64,000 bases of DNA from Nostoc sp. NMS7 (GCF_017115085.1 NZ_JABXKJ010000270.1:1-64000); one strand, 5' to 3'. Positions 1 through 10,079 are shown, counted from the first letter of the stretch. Notes: generated by a model from the letters alone, not told the origin. Program-made: numbers and translations.

Positions 1-2
1 TA

Positions 3-80
3 CTTAAGGAACCCAACGTACAGGTGTTAGCCGAAACATTGAGAAATTGCTTAACGCAGGCGCAGTCTCCAAAAAATTAA
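3..80 (+). CDS. possible 3' end of an upstream gene (partial)
   Basis: The third frame is open from the window edge and ends at TAA 78-80, giving about 25 residues that finish TQAQSPKN. No family is recognisable. The overlapping second frame also reads protein-like from position 8 to a TAG at 125-127, but it has a stop at 5-7 and no start codon. The true frame cannot be decided without upstream sequence. Confidence 0.25.
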   Translation, partial: LKEPNVQVLAETLRNCLTQAQSPKN

Positions 81-149
81 CGGTACGAGCGTCAGCCGAA
101 GCTTATCAACTCAGCACTACTGGGTAGTTTTGCCATTTTTTAGCCTAAC

Positions 150-263
150 AGGACTTACGCAAATCAATAGCCGAAACCGTGATTTTCTTCTTAGGGGCAA
201 TAGCCTGCGGTCAGCTAAAGCCACATGAATTGCCCTTACAGCGTGTCATTTTGCGTAAGTCCT
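150..263. mobile_element. MITE copy 1 (AGGACTTACGCAAA ends)
   Basis: A 114-bp element has terminal inverted repeats AGGACTTACGCAAA and TTTTGCGTAAGTCCT and no coding capacity. It is closely similar to the reverse complement of 40109-40223 and to the shorter copy at 52266-52359; shared internal motifs include ATAGCCGAAA and TTAGGGGC. The flanks GCCTAAC / ATCTAAA are only weakly alike, so this copy is probably old. Confidence 0.8.
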
Positions 264-373
264 ATCTAAAAACCAATTGGGAGAATAAGGGAAAAATGCT
301 TGCTTGTGGTAACTAGGATGAGATAATTACTCTGTGGAACAGGAATACTGATGTAGCGATTCTCTCTTGAGTC

Positions 374-427
374 AGGTACAAGAACCCCACCCCCAACCCC
401 TCCCCGCTAGCGAGGAGGGGCTATGAT
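374..427. repeat. C-rich hairpin repeat, copy 1
   Basis: The element reads AGGTACAAGAACCCCAC, then a CCCCAACCCC tract, then a CCCCGC..GCGAGGAGGGG hairpin. The same family occurs at 17983-18027, reversed at 33292-33353, and as a diverged copy inside priA at 30804-30847. Confidence 0.75.
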
Positions 428-591
428 CTAGATCATCTGATAGTTGAATAATCAAAAGACCTGACCGATTTAATAATGCGATGAATCTTGCTAGTGTTAC
501 AGATTGAACAGAGGTAATTAATGTGGTACTAGAAAGCTCGAATAACTGTCGTTTTTAGATTTTAAATTGGTAAGTAATCCCCAATCCACTG

Positions 592-1773
592 ATGCTATAT
601 AGACGATTTGGACGCACAGAATTACAGATGCCAGTATTTTCCTGTGGTGGCATGAGATATCAGTTCAAATGGCAGGATGTTCCCAATCATGAAATTCCTG
701 CTGATAACCAGGCGAATCTGGAAGCCACTATTAGAAGGGCTGTTGAGGTTGGAATTAATCATATTGAAACTGCTCGTGGTTATGGCACTTCCGAAATGCA
801 ATTAGGGAGAATATTGCCCAAGTTTGCCCGCGAAAAGTTGATTGTTCAGACCAAAATAAACCCAGAGGCAGATGCGAAAGAATTCCGGGAAAAATTTGAA
901 CAATCATTGAAAAATCTCCAACTAGATTATGTTGATCTTTTAGGGTTGCACGGTATCAATCATGATGAGTCATTAGATTACAGTATCCGTCCTGGGGGCT
1001 GTTTGGAAGTAGCCCAGCAGTTGCAAGCTGAGGGAAAAGTTAGATTTATTGGCTTTTCTACACACGGCTCAACAGATATGATTGTGCAGACAATTAATAC
1101 CAATCAATTTGATTACGTGAACCTGCACTGGTACTACATTAATCAATGGAATTGGGCGGCAATTGAAGCAGCTAAACGCCACGATATGGGGGTGTTTATC
1201 ATTAGCCCATCTAATAAAGGGGGTTTATTGTATGAACCTCCACAAAAATTAGTAAATCTTTGCGCTCCTTTGAGTCCAATGGTGTTTAATGATTTGTTTT
1301 GTTTGAGTCATCAAGAGGTGCATACCCTGAGTTTGGGAGCAGCAAAACCAGAAGATTTTGATGAACATTTGAAGACTTTAGAATTAGTAGATCAGGCATC
1401 GTCAATTTTGCCACCAATTTTAGCAAGGTTGGAATCAGAAGCGATCGCTACTTTGGGAGAAGATTGGGTAAAATCTTGGCAGACAAATCTACCAACCTTT
1501 GACCAAACCCCTGGTGAGGTAAATATTCGGGTGATTTTGTGGCTGCGGAATCTAGCGATCGCCTACGATCTGGTAGACTATGGCAAAATGCGCTACAACC
1601 TGCTTGGTAATGCTGACCACTGGTTCCCCGGTAACAAAGCTGATCGGTTAAATGAATTAAACTTGCGGCAATGTCTCGCCGGCAATCCCTACGCTGATAA
1701 AATCCCCCAACTTCTGGAACAAGCCCATCAGATGTTGGCGGGTGCAGAAGTGAAGCGATTGTCTCAGAGTTGA
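592..1773 (+). CDS. aldo/keto reductase family protein
   Basis: The 393-residue protein starts MLYRRFGRTELQMPVFSCGG, the usual entry into an aldo/keto reductase TIM barrel that reduces carbonyls with NADPH. Three of the four catalytic positions are visible: Tyr64 (ARGYGTSE), Lys88 (VQTKIN) and His120 (GLHGIN). The position usually held by Asp is Glu59 (HIETARGYG), so activity could be altered. The C-terminal third (from about residue 270) is a longer helical extension typical of this cyanobacterial/archaeal subfamily. The substrate is unknown. It stands alone, followed by a perfect hairpin. Confidence 0.85.
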   Translation: MLYRRFGRTELQMPVFSCGGMRYQFKWQDVPNHEIPADNQANLEATIRRAVEVGINHIETARGYGTSEMQLGRILPKFAREKLIVQTKINPEADAKEFREKFEQSLKNLQLDYVDLLGLHGINHDESLDYSIRPGGCLEVAQQLQAEGKVRFIGFSTHGSTDMIVQTINTNQFDYVNLHWYYINQWNWAAIEAAKRHDMGVFIISPSNKGGLLYEPPQKLVNLCAPLSPMVFNDLFCLSHQEVHTLSLGAAKPEDFDEHLKTLELVDQASSILPPILARLESEAIATLGEDWVKSWQTNLPTFDQTPGEVNIRVILWLRNLAIAYDLVDYGKMRYNLLGNADHWFPGNKADRLNELNLRQCLAGNPYADKIPQLLEQAHQMLAGAEVKRLSQS

Positions 1774-1782
1774 GGATTAGAA

Positions 1783-1810
1783 ACTTAGTATATTTGATGA
1801 TATACTAAGT
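1783..1810. terminator. perfect 11-bp hairpin after the reductase gene
   Basis: ACTTAGTATAT and ATATACTAAGT pair perfectly around a 6-nt loop, 10 bases after the reductase stop codon. There is no strong T-run, so it may be a weak terminator or an operator for the methyltransferase gene that starts 42 bases later. Confidence 0.5.
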
Positions 1811-1852
1811 GACTACATATCAATAGTTAGTTAATCAAGTTGGCTAACAAAA

Positions 1853-3220
1853 ATGAAATCTCTATTTTCGCAACATTCAAAACAAATAGAATTACCTCTA
1901 CAGTTAGTAACTTATCAAAATAAATTCGCTTTCATCGATCTATTTGCTGGTATTGGTGGATTTAGAATTGCTTTACAAAAACTAGGTGGTCAATGCTTAG
2001 GCTATTCTGAAATAGACAAACAAGCTATAAAAGTTTATCAACAAAATTTTATCAGCTACTTAAACAAAGATGAAATTGAATTAGGAGATATAACAAAAAT
2101 TAGTGAACTTCCTAATCATGTTGATATAGTAGTTGGTGGTGTTCCGTGTCAACCTTGGTCAGTCGCAGGTCGTTTAAAGGGATTTGAAGATCCAAGAGGA
2201 AAGTTATGGTTTGATGTAATTAGACTAGTCAATAAAAATAAACCTAAAGGCTTTATATTTGAAAATGTCAGTGGATTGGCAAGCCCGAAAAATATAGATA
2301 ACTTGGAACTGATTGTACATGAATTGGAAAGCATAGGATATTGTGTTAAATGGAAAGTCCTCAATGCTTATGATTTTGGTTTACCTCAAAATAGAGAGAG
2401 AGTTTTTATTGTTGGAATTAGAAATGATCTAGAAAAATGCCAAGAGTATAAATTTCCTATTCCTTTGAACATTCATCCAAAAGTTTTCGATATATTAGAT
2501 GATATTAAATCTGCAAAACTTATTGAAAAAGTCAAGCTAGATCGACATACCTTATTTAAAGGTATGATTCCACCATCAAGAACTCGATTTCAAAAAGATG
2601 ATGAATTAAATGATTTCTTCATTTTTTCTGATTTAAGAAATGGACACACAACAATTCATTCTTGGGATATTATAGAAACCAGTGATAGAGAAAAAATGAT
2701 CTGCTTAAGTCTTCTAAAAAATAGAAGAAGTAAAAAATATGGAGATAAAGATGGTAATCCCTTATCTTTTGATAATTTTAAACAGATAATATCTGATCTA
2801 GAGATAAATGAATTAAATGAATTAGTCGAAAAAGGAATATTCCGATTAACTGCTGATCATAAGTATGAATTTGTTAATTCTAAGAATATGACAGGTATTA
2901 ATGATATTTATAGAATTATTTTACCTACTGCTGATATTGTGCCAACTTTAACTGCTACTGGTGCTAAAGACTATATAGCTACAGTATCAATTCATGCTAG
3001 CGATCCACAGAAATATAAAAATATTTTCTTAGAAAAAATTTATAAACAGAAAAGATTTATACCAATTCTGGCAAAACACGCTTGTAAATTACAAGGTTTT
3101 CCTAGAAATTTTGAATATCACGAAAAAGATGATATTGCCAGAAAACAGTTTGGGAATGCTGTTCCTGTACCTGTTGTTGAGTATGTAGCTAAAGAATTGA
3201 TAAGTATTCTTGATATTTAA
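1853..3220 (+). CDS. DNA (cytosine-5-)-methyltransferase of a type II R-M system
   Basis: This 455-residue enzyme transfers a methyl group from SAM to C5 of cytosine in DNA. Motif I is FIDLFAGIGGF (28-37), the catalytic Cys99 lies in GGVPCQPWS (motif IV), motif VI is ENVSG (137-141), motif VIII is QNRERVFIVG (179-188), and motif X is FGNAVPVPVVEYVA near the C-terminus. The region between motifs VIII and IX is the variable target-recognition part. The gene is markedly AT-rich, has no GCGATCGC site, and converges on a nuclease gene whose stop lies one base away, so it is the protective half of an R-M pair, probably acquired horizontally. The target sequence cannot be read from the protein. Confidence 0.93.
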   Translation: MKSLFSQHSKQIELPLQLVTYQNKFAFIDLFAGIGGFRIALQKLGGQCLGYSEIDKQAIKVYQQNFISYLNKDEIELGDITKISELPNHVDIVVGGVPCQPWSVAGRLKGFEDPRGKLWFDVIRLVNKNKPKGFIFENVSGLASPKNIDNLELIVHELESIGYCVKWKVLNAYDFGLPQNRERVFIVGIRNDLEKCQEYKFPIPLNIHPKVFDILDDIKSAKLIEKVKLDRHTLFKGMIPPSRTRFQKDDELNDFFIFSDLRNGHTTIHSWDIIETSDREKMICLSLLKNRRSKKYGDKDGNPLSFDNFKQIISDLEINELNELVEKGIFRLTADHKYEFVNSKNMTGINDIYRIILPTADIVPTLTATGAKDYIATVSIHASDPQKYKNIFLEKIYKQKRFIPILAKHACKLQGFPRNFEYHEKDDIARKQFGNAVPVPVVEYVAKELISILDI

Positions 3221-3221
3221 A

Positions 3222-4031
3222 CTAATTTTGGTAAAAAATATCACTAAATTCGGCAGCAAAGTTTTCTTGTCCTAACTCAACAAAAAGTGCTTTTAATTGC
3301 TCAAATGTATTTTCAGTTCCAGAACAAAAATCCCAAAATTCATTTTCAACCCATATATCTTGGGCAATATCTAGAGGGCAGCTAGATAATTTACTTTTTT
3401 GGTGTTCATACCAAGATTTTTTAAAAGGATTAAAAGGAATAACAATACGAGCTTGTAACTTAGCATTTGTATCTTTAGCAAGTCTATAGGCGTACCACTG
3501 TAGCATTTGTTTGTTAAATCTAGATTGAAAATCGCCTAGATTTGACTGTGCAGTTTTTATATCAAAAAGATATTCAATTCCATCTTTAGATAAATGAATA
3601 TCAACTCCAGTTCCGGATGGAGGAGATTTATAGGTGTAGGCGGCAATGTCTTGGGGACTGATTTTTGCGGCAGCGTTTGTCAGCCTCTCTATACATTCTT
3701 TCGTTGAAATTTTCGTGTTTTTAGGCTTATTTTCACGTTCCTTAACCAATTTATCCAATTCATTCTGTAAAGCTTCAGGAAACTCAGTTGGAATTAATAT
3801 CTGCTTTGTGATGATTTGAAATCCATTGCTCTGAGCTAATATTTTAGCTATAGGTTCCCAAAAAGTTGTTCCTAGACTTGTTTCTAATCCACCTATTAGA
3901 GAACGTATTCGTCTTTCCTTAGGAAAAATTTCATCTAATATTTGGTAATTTTTGACTGCTTTATTCTTAAAAAATTTTCTAATTGAAATCTTAATATTTT
4001 CCTTTATTTTTTCTTTAAGATAGTCATCCAT
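3222..4031 (-). CDS. type II restriction endonuclease (probably TdeIII/MjaII-like)
   Basis: The 269-residue protein is encoded convergently to the C5-methyltransferase. A PD-(D/E)xK-type active site is visible: Asp144 in GTGVDIHL and the pair Asp157-Ile-Lys159 in YLFDIKTAQ, with a following LGDFQSRFNKQMLQWYAY helix. The overall look suggests the TdeIII family (GGNCC cutters), from memory of the family rather than from a search, so the specificity is tentative. Like its partner it is AT-rich and free of HIP1 sites. It is full length with an ATG start and no frameshifts, so the system may be active. Confidence 0.75.
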   Translation of the reverse strand: MDDYLKEKIKENIKISIRKFFKNKAVKNYQILDEIFPKERRIRSLIGGLETSLGTTFWEPIAKILAQSNGFQIITKQILIPTEFPEALQNELDKLVKERENKPKNTKISTKECIERLTNAAAKISPQDIAAYTYKSPPSGTGVDIHLSKDGIEYLFDIKTAQSNLGDFQSRFNKQMLQWYAYRLAKDTNAKLQARIVIPFNPFKKSWYEHQKSKLSSCPLDIAQDIWVENEFWDFCSGTENTFEQLKALFVELGQENFAAEFSDIFYQN

Positions 4032-4160
4032 AATTCAATTGTTTGGTCTTGATTAGGGCGGACAAGATAAGATGCGCAACCGACAAGCTGGTAGGGTAGA
4101 TTACGGGTTTAAGCTAGCACACCATCTAACATTGGGCAAAGTTCATGGAAAATATTAACA

Positions 4161-4201
4161 ATAATTATCAATTACCAATGCCCAATGCCCCATTCCCAAT
4201 A
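4161..4201. repeat. short tandem repeat tract (CCAATGC type)
   Basis: The tract between the nuclease and CBS-protein genes repeats CCAATGCCCAATGCCCC-like heptamers. The same heptamers occur at 17161-17215 and 42747-42780. Confidence 0.6.
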
Positions 4202-5530
4202 CTAGTCAGATTTTTTCGTATCTGCTGATTTACTTGCCTTGGGTATGACTAGCACTTTATCAACGCGATTACCATCCATATCCATAACCTCAATTCGCAT
4301 ACTTTGCCATTCAAAATAATCTGCTGCGGCGGGAATACGTCCTAAATTGGTGATCACAAAACCGCCTAAAGTTTGATAACTACCGCGTTCATCGGGTTGC
4401 CACTCTTCCATACCGAAAAGTTCCAAAAACTCCTCTACAGGCAACATCCCATCCAAAAGCCAGGAACCATCTTCGCGTTGCACAGCTTGTGGTTGATCTT
4501 GCCCATCTGTGGAAGGAACGTCACCCACGATTTCGCTCATGATGTCGTTGAGAGTGACTAATCCTTGAATCACGCCGTATTCATCGACTACTAGCGCCAT
4601 GTGAGTGATGGTTTGCTTGAACAATTCCAAAACTTTTAAGCCACGGGTGCTTTCTGGCACAAATACGGGCTGTCGCAATCCGATCGTCAAGTCTAGCGGT
4701 TCTCCTCGGAAACTCCTAGCTAATAAGTCGGTGACAGGGATAACACCCAGCACATTGTCAAGTCCTCCCTGACAAATTGGGTACCGAGAATAGGCACTAT
4801 CAACCATTTTTTGGCGATTTTCTTCGGCAGAGTCGTCTAAGTCTAGCCAGACAATATCCGGGCGGGGTGTCATTAAGTAGCTGACAGGGCGATCGCCCAA
4901 ACGAAAGACTCGCTCTACCATATCCTGTTCGGCTTCCTCAAAGGTTCCCGCCTCAGTGCCTTGCTCAATTAAGATTTTAATTTCTTCTTCAGTGACTTGC
5001 GGCTCGGTAGAAGCTGTAATTCCTAGTAATCGCAGAATCAAATCTGTAGAAGCGCTTAAGAGAAAGACTACTGGAGAAGCGATCGCCGCCAAAGCTTGCA
5101 TTGGAATAGCTACAATTGATGCAATCTTTTCTGGGTTGTTTAATGCCAGACGCTTCGGTACCAATTCGCCAACTATCAGTGAAAAATAGGTAATCAGCAA
5201 AACCACTATTCCGAAAGATAGCGGTTCACTATAAGGTGCTAACAAGGGGACACGTTTTACATCGATTGCCAGTCGGTTGGCAATTGTTGCTCCTCCAAAA
5301 GCACCAGTCAGGATACCGATCAGCGAAATACCCACTTGAACGGTTGACAGAAAATGATTTGGAGACTCAGCTAGTTTCAATGCTACCTTTGCCTTGGCAT
5401 CTCCTTGATTGGCAAGCTGCTGTAGCCTAACTTTCCGTGCTGAGACGATCGCCATCTCAGACATAGAAAATACACCATTGGCAATAATTAGCACCAAAAT
5501 GATTAAAATTTCAAAAGTGATGGAGGACAT
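4202..5530 (-). CDS. CNNM/CorC-type membrane protein with CBS pair (hemolysin family)
   Basis: The 442-residue protein has an N-terminal DUF21/CNNM membrane domain with several hydrophobic helices (about 5-25, 60-85, 95-120, 130-155), then a cytoplasmic CBS pair (about 205-330, beginning near RPVSYLMTPRPDI) and a C-terminal CorC/HlyC domain (about 350-430). Relatives are linked to Mg2+ or Co2+ efflux; the hemolysin name is historical. It stands alone on the minus strand, divergent from mfd with about 240 bases between the start codons. The product is intact. Confidence 0.88.
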   Translation of the reverse strand: MSSITFEILIILVLIIANGVFSMSEMAIVSARKVRLQQLANQGDAKAKVALKLAESPNHFLSTVQVGISLIGILTGAFGGATIANRLAIDVKRVPLLAPYSEPLSFGIVVLLITYFSLIVGELVPKRLALNNPEKIASIVAIPMQALAAIASPVVFLLSASTDLILRLLGITASTEPQVTEEEIKILIEQGTEAGTFEEAEQDMVERVFRLGDRPVSYLMTPRPDIVWLDLDDSAEENRQKMVDSAYSRYPICQGGLDNVLGVIPVTDLLARSFRGEPLDLTIGLRQPVFVPESTRGLKVLELFKQTITHMALVVDEYGVIQGLVTLNDIMSEIVGDVPSTDGQDQPQAVQREDGSWLLDGMLPVEEFLELFGMEEWQPDERGSYQTLGGFVITNLGRIPAAADYFEWQSMRIEVMDMDGNRVDKVLVIPKASKSADTKKSD

Positions 5531-5769
5531 GTTTAAAATTGCGGCTTATCAGAGCGAACGTAGCTCAATTCCTAGTATCTAGTATTAAAGGTGTTTCGAT
5601 AAATGCTTTAAGTGTACACAAAGTAATAGTTATAGTTCTTAAGTTTATTAATTGCTGTGCATTATTCTTTAACCAAAGGAGCAAGAAAGCTGTTAACACT
5701 TTTAAAATGGTTGACATAAACTGCCCCTAGATTTCCTCACCTACAAAGCTCCCATCCCTAGTAGTACTT

Positions 5770-8700
5770 ATGTCATTTTCTTCTATTGTGCGTGCCTTAG
5801 GGCGATCGCCGCTAACCACTGAATTTATTTCTAAGCTAAACCGACAACAAGAATTGCGGTTAAATGGCATTCCCCGGCTGCCCAAGGCTCTGGTGGCTTC
5901 GGCATTAGCGCAGGCTATGGGCAAGGATTTGTTCGTGGTTTGCGCCACTCTGGAGGAAGCTGGACGCGTTTACGCACAACTGGAGGCAATGGGATGGCAA
6001 ACAGTACATTTTTACCCCACATCCGAGGCTTCTCCCTACGAACCTTTTGACCCGGAAACTGAGATGAGTTGGGGGCAAATGCAGGTATTGGCGGATTTGA
6101 GCATGGGGCATGGGGAATGGGGCATGGGGCATGGGGAAGAAAACCAGATCCGAAATCCCAATTCTCAATTATCCACGATGGCAATTGTGGCTACTCAAGG
6201 GGCGCTGCAACCCCATTTGCCTCCACCAGCAGCTTTTGGGCAATTCTGTCTTACCCTGAAGCGGGGCATGGAATTAGACTTGAATGCCTTCAGTGAGAAA
6301 ATAACTATTTTGGGGTACGAACGGGTACCTTTGGTGGAAACAGAAGGACAGTGGAGCCGGCGGGGCGATATTGTTGATGTGTTCCCGGTTTCATCTGAGT
6401 TCCCAGTCCGGTTGGAATGGTTTGGCGATGAAATCGAGCAAATGCGGGAATTTGATCCCGCAACCCAACGTTCCGCCCTCGACAAAGTTAACCAGTTAGT
6501 TCTTACCCCCACTAGCTTTGCTCCCGTAGTGATGGCGGCACTGAAGAATAGTTCTGAGTTAGGAGTTAGGAGCGATGCCCTGAGCTTGCCGTACCACTTC
6601 GTGGAAGCAGGCTACGCGCAGCGTCTCGTAGAGAAGGGTCTCGTAGAGAAGGGTTATGAGTTAAATTCTGACTTAGAACTCAAAACTCAGAACTCATCAC
6701 TCTTGGAGGGTAGTCGTCGCTTTTTGGGGTTAGCGTTCGAGCAACCAGCATCTCTGCTAAACTACTTAGCAGAAAACACCCTAATTGCTATTGACGAGCC
6801 AGAACAGTGTCATGCTCATAGCGATCGCTGGGTAGAAAATGCCGAAGAACAATGGGGCATTGGGCATGGGGAAGAATCTAATCCCTTAACATTGCCGAAG
6901 ATTCACCGGTCTTTTGATGAGTGTCTGGCTGACGTTGCCAAATTTAAAACATTATACTTATCAGAACTGTCAGAGGAAAATGCTGGGATCAATCTGGCCA
7001 GCCGACCTGTTCCAGTCATGCCACACCAGTTTGCTAAACTAGCTGAGACTATCCGCCAACAACGCGATCGCAATTTCTCGATCTGGCTGCTTTCTGCTCA
7101 ACCTTCGCGTTCCGTCTCGCTTTTGCAAGAACATGATTGTCCGGCTCAGTTTATCCCGAATCCCCGCGACTACCAAGCGATCGATAAGCTGCAAATCAAC
7201 CATACTCCCATAGCTCTAAAATATTCGGGTCTTGCGGAACTAGAAGGTTTTATCCTGCCTACCTACCGTTTGGTAATCGTTACAGATCGGGAATTTTTTG
7301 GGCAGCATTCCTTGGCGACTCCCGGCTATATCCGCAAGCGTCACAAAGCTACTTCTAAACAAGTTGACCCCAATAAACTGCGTCCAGGCGATTATGTAGT
7401 TCACAGAAATCATGGTGTTGGCAAATTTGTCAAGCTGGAAAGTTTGACGATTAATCACGAAACCCGTGATTATTTAGCGGTGCAGTATGCTGACGGGTTA
7501 CTCAGAGTTGCAGCCGATCAAGTCGGGGCTTTATCGCGGTTTCGCGCCGCAGGTGATAAAGCACCGGAACTTAACAGAATGACCGGTAAAGCTTGGGAAA
7601 ATACCAAGAATAAAGTCCGCAAAGCAATCAAAAAATTGGCGGTGGACTTGTTGAAACTGTATGCAGCGCGATCGCAACAACAAGGTTTTAGCTTTCCAAA
7701 TGATATGCCTTGGCAGGAAGAATTGGAAGATTCTTTCCCCTACCAACCCACAACGGATCAACTCAAAGCTGTCCAAGATGTGAAACGAGACATGGAAAGC
7801 GATCGCCCAATGGATCGCTTAGTTTGTGGCGATGTCGGTTTCGGAAAAACGGAAGTGGCGATTCGTGCTATTTTCAAAGCAGTCACCGCCGGTAAACAAG
7901 TGGCACTCCTTGCGCCGACGACTATTTTAACACAGCAGCATTACCATACACTCAAAGAACGTTTTGCTCCTTACCCGCTAAATGTCGGTTTACTCAACCG
8001 TTTTCGTTCGGCTGAAGAACGCCGCGATATTCAAAAGCGATTGGCAACGGGTGAATTAGATGTAGTGATTGGTACACATCAACTTTTAGGTAAAGGCGTA
8101 ACATTCCGGGATTTAGGACTGTTGGTGGTGGATGAAGAACAACGATTTGGGGTAAACCAAAAAGAGAAAATTAAAAGCCTGAAAACTCAGGTAGATGTGC
8201 TTACCCTCTCCGCCACTCCCATTCCCCGGACTTTGTATATGTCCTTGTCGGGAATTCGAGAAATGAGTTTGATTACCACGCCACCCCCAACCAGACGCCC
8301 AATTAAAACCCATCTTTCACCGATTAATTCCGAAAGTATCCGCACTGCAATTCGTCAAGAATTAGACAGAGGCGGACAGGTGTTTTATGTAGTTCCACGG
8401 GTGGACGGAATTGAAGAGACAACAGCGAATTTACGAGAAGTGATTCCGGGAGCGAGGTTTGCGATCGCTCACGGTCAAATGGATGAAAGCGAGTTAGAAT
8501 CAACTATGCTCACCTTCAGTAATGGCGACGCAGACATCCTCGTTTGTACGACAATTATTGAATCTGGTTTAGATATTCCGCGAGTCAACACCATTTTGAT
8601 TGAAGATGCTCATCGCTTTGGATTGGCACAGCTATATCAATTACGCGGTCGTGTGGGACGTGCAGGTATCCAAGCTCATGCTTGGTTATTTTATCCGAAG

Positions 8701-9393
8701 CAACGGGCATTATCTGATGCGGCACGGCAACGTTTACGAGCGATTCAGGAATTTACTCAGCTAGGTTCTGGGTATCAGCTAGCGATGCGCGATATGGAAA
8801 TCAGAGGTGTGGGTAACTTGCTAGGTGCAGAACAATCCGGTCAAATGGATGCCATCGGTTTTGATTTATATATGGAAATGCTAGAAGAAGCAATTCGGGA
8901 AATCCGAGGACAAGAAATTCCGCAAGTGGAGGATACCCAGATTGACCTCAACCTGACGGCATTTATCCCAGCAGATTATATTACCGATTTAGATCAAAAG
9001 ATGAGTGCTTATCGGGCGGTGGCCACAGCTAAATCTAAATCAGAATTAAAGCAGATTGCAGCCGAGTGGAGCGATCGCTATGGTAGTTTACCAGTGCCTG
9101 CAAATCAACTTTTGCGAGTCATGGAACTCAAGCAGCTAGCGAAAAAAATCGGATTTAGTCGGATTAAACCAGAACAAAAGCAGCACGTCGTTTTAGAAAC
9201 ACCGATGGAGGAACCAGCTTGGAATTTGTTGGCGGCGAATTTACCGGAAAATCTGAAGACGCGCTTTGTCTATTCTCCAGGTAAAGTGACGGTGCGCGGG
9301 TTAGGAGTTTTTAAGGCGGATCAACAATTGCAGAGTTTGATTGATGCTTTCGGGAGAATGCAGGGTGCGATTCCAGAGGCGGCTGTTGTTTGA
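5770..9393 (+). CDS. mfd: transcription-repair coupling factor Mfd
   Basis: This 1207-residue SF2 translocase removes stalled RNA polymerase and recruits UvrA. Domains in order are a UvrB-like N-terminus (about 1-440), an RNA-polymerase-interacting CarD-like domain (about 538-600, [17 protein letters not shown]), a RecG-like translocase with Walker A GDVGFGKT (687-694) and DEEQ box at 788, and the TRCF C-terminal domain. The N-terminal part carries three in-frame stretches that look like translated intergenic repeats: residues 112-135 (repeating MGHGE), about 260-312 (containing [10 protein letters not shown]) and about 357-375 ([10 protein letters not shown]). Catalytic regions are not touched. 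A decayed fragment resembling codons near 8975-9072 is found at 13992-14085. Confidence 0.96.
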   Translation: MSFSSIVRALGRSPLTTEFISKLNRQQELRLNGIPRLPKALVASALAQAMGKDLFVVCATLEEAGRVYAQLEAMGWQTVHFYPTSEASPYEPFDPETEMSWGQMQVLADLSMGHGEWGMGHGEENQIRNPNSQLSTMAIVATQGALQPHLPPPAAFGQFCLTLKRGMELDLNAFSEKITILGYERVPLVETEGQWSRRGDIVDVFPVSSEFPVRLEWFGDEIEQMREFDPATQRSALDKVNQLVLTPTSFAPVVMAALKNSSELGVRSDALSLPYHFVEAGYAQRLVEKGLVEKGYELNSDLELKTQNSSLLEGSRRFLGLAFEQPASLLNYLAENTLIAIDEPEQCHAHSDRWVENAEEQWGIGHGEESNPLTLPKIHRSFDECLADVAKFKTLYLSELSEENAGINLASRPVPVMPHQFAKLAETIRQQRDRNFSIWLLSAQPSRSVSLLQEHDCPAQFIPNPRDYQAIDKLQINHTPIALKYSGLAELEGFILPTYRLVIVTDREFFGQHSLATPGYIRKRHKATSKQVDPNKLRPGDYVVHRNHGVGKFVKLESLTINHETRDYLAVQYADGLLRVAADQVGALSRFRAAGDKAPELNRMTGKAWENTKNKVRKAIKKLAVDLLKLYAARSQQQGFSFPNDMPWQEELEDSFPYQPTTDQLKAVQDVKRDMESDRPMDRLVCGDVGFGKTEVAIRAIFKAVTAGKQVALLAPTTILTQQHYHTLKERFAPYPLNVGLLNRFRSAEERRDIQKRLATGELDVVIGTHQLLGKGVTFRDLGLLVVDEEQRFGVNQKEKIKSLKTQVDVLTLSATPIPRTLYMSLSGIREMSLITTPPPTRRPIKTHLSPINSESIRTAIRQELDRGGQVFYVVPRVDGIEETTANLREVIPGARFAIAHGQMDESELESTMLTFSNGDADILVCTTIIESGLDIPRVNTILIEDAHRFGLAQLYQLRGRVGRAGIQAHAWLFYPKQRALSDAARQRLRAIQEFTQLGSGYQLAMRDMEIRGVGNLLGAEQSGQMDAIGFDLYMEMLEEAIREIRGQEIPQVEDTQIDLNLTAFIPADYITDLDQKMSAYRAVATAKSKSELKQIAAEWSDRYGSLPVPANQLLRVMELKQLAKKIGFSRIKPEQKQHVVLETPMEEPAWNLLAANLPENLKTRFVYSPGKVTVRGLGVFKADQQLQSLIDAFGRMQGAIPEAAVV
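6103..6141 (+). repeat. GGGGCAT tandem repeat read in frame within mfd
   Basis: ATGGGGCATGGGGAATGGGG and a further copy encode a repeating [13 protein letters not shown]. The same heptamer is purely intergenic at 42747-42780 and also occurs at 6850-6876 of this gene. Confidence 0.85.
6552..6705 (+). repeat. composite repeat insertion within mfd
   Basis: The stretch combines GAGTTAGGAGTTAGGAG heptamers, a GCGATGCC..GGCTACGCG palindrome module, two copies of GTCTCGTAGAGAAGGG, and an ACTCAAAACTCAGAACTC tail. Each part has intergenic relatives (15043-15103, 52505-52560, 60766-60822). It is translated without stops as about 51 low-conservation residues. Confidence 0.75.
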
Positions 9394-9428
9394 TCAGTAG
9401 AAAAAGATTAGTCATCAAGTGAAAACCT

Positions 9429-9653
9429 ATGTCAGACTTACTTAGAAGAATTACAGTTAATCCCAAACAATGTGGCGGTCGCCCATGCATTCGGGGCATG
9501 AGAATTCGGGTGTCAGATGTACTGGACTTGTTTGCATCTGGACTTAGTGCTGAACAAATCTTGGAAGAAATGCCCGATCTTGAGGCCGATGATCTTAAAG
9601 CAGCACTTCTATACGCCTCGCGTAAGCTTAATCATCCAGTGTTAGTAGCATGA
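9429..9653 (+). CDS. DUF433-family antitoxin
   Basis: The 74-residue protein contains the DUF433 signature GGRPCIRGMRIRV near residue 16 and a helix-turn-helix-like middle (VSDVLDLFASGLSAEQILEE). DUF433 proteins pair with DUF5615 PIN-like toxins, and here the stop codon overlaps the ATG of such a gene (ATGA at 9650-9653), the usual translationally coupled module. The antitoxin is intact, whereas its partner carries an early stop. Confidence 0.85.
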   Translation: MSDLLRRITVNPKQCGGRPCIRGMRIRVSDVLDLFASGLSAEQILEEMPDLEADDLKAALLYASRKLNHPVLVA

Positions 9654-9988
9654 CCATCTGAGTAGACGCCCATTTGTCACCTATGATTGCAACTTGGATT
9701 ACTAGCACTTTTGGGATAACAGCATTATCTTTACGCGATGTTGGGCTGAGGGATGCTGATGACCTTGAGATTTTTGAAGTAGCCAAAGCTAGAGGAGTTA
9801 TCTTTCTAACCAAGGATAGTGACTTTGTTGACTTGGTTGATCGTCTTGGATCACCACCACAAATTATCTGGTTGACGTGCGGGAATACATCCAATACTCG
9901 GTTGCAAGAAATTTTGAGTGCTACTTTGCTAGAAGCATTAGAGCTTTTGCGGACAGGTGAAGCGTTAGTCGAAATCAGCGGGAAGTAG
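9650..9988 (+). pseudogene. DUF5615 PIN-like toxin with nonsense codon 4
   Basis: Starting at the ATG overlapping the antitoxin stop, the frame reads M-T-I-stop-VDAHLSPMIATW. Relatives begin M-x-I-W-VDAHLS, so codon 4 is a TGG-to-TGA change (9659-9661). The rest is open to 9988 and keeps LRDVGLRDADDLEIF, LTKDSDF and IWLTCGN. Re-initiation is possible at TTG 9674 or ATG 9683, but either product would lack the first conserved Asp of the PIN-like metal site. The simplest reading is an inactivated toxin with its antitoxin retained; a sequencing error cannot be excluded. Confidence 0.75.
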
Positions 9989-10079
9989 GAATTGTAATGA
10001 GTTAATGTAGTTTTATTTCCCTACTCTTTTTCCTCAAGTTTCTATCAATTTAGAACCAAACCTACACAGGATAACCAGA

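Larger units (their letters stand above)
81..591. other. intergenic region with two dispersed repeats
   Basis: No gene is seen. The stretch contains a MITE (150-263) and a C-rich hairpin repeat (374-427). The rest is AT-rich and would hold the promoter of the aldo/keto reductase gene at 592. Confidence 0.6.
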
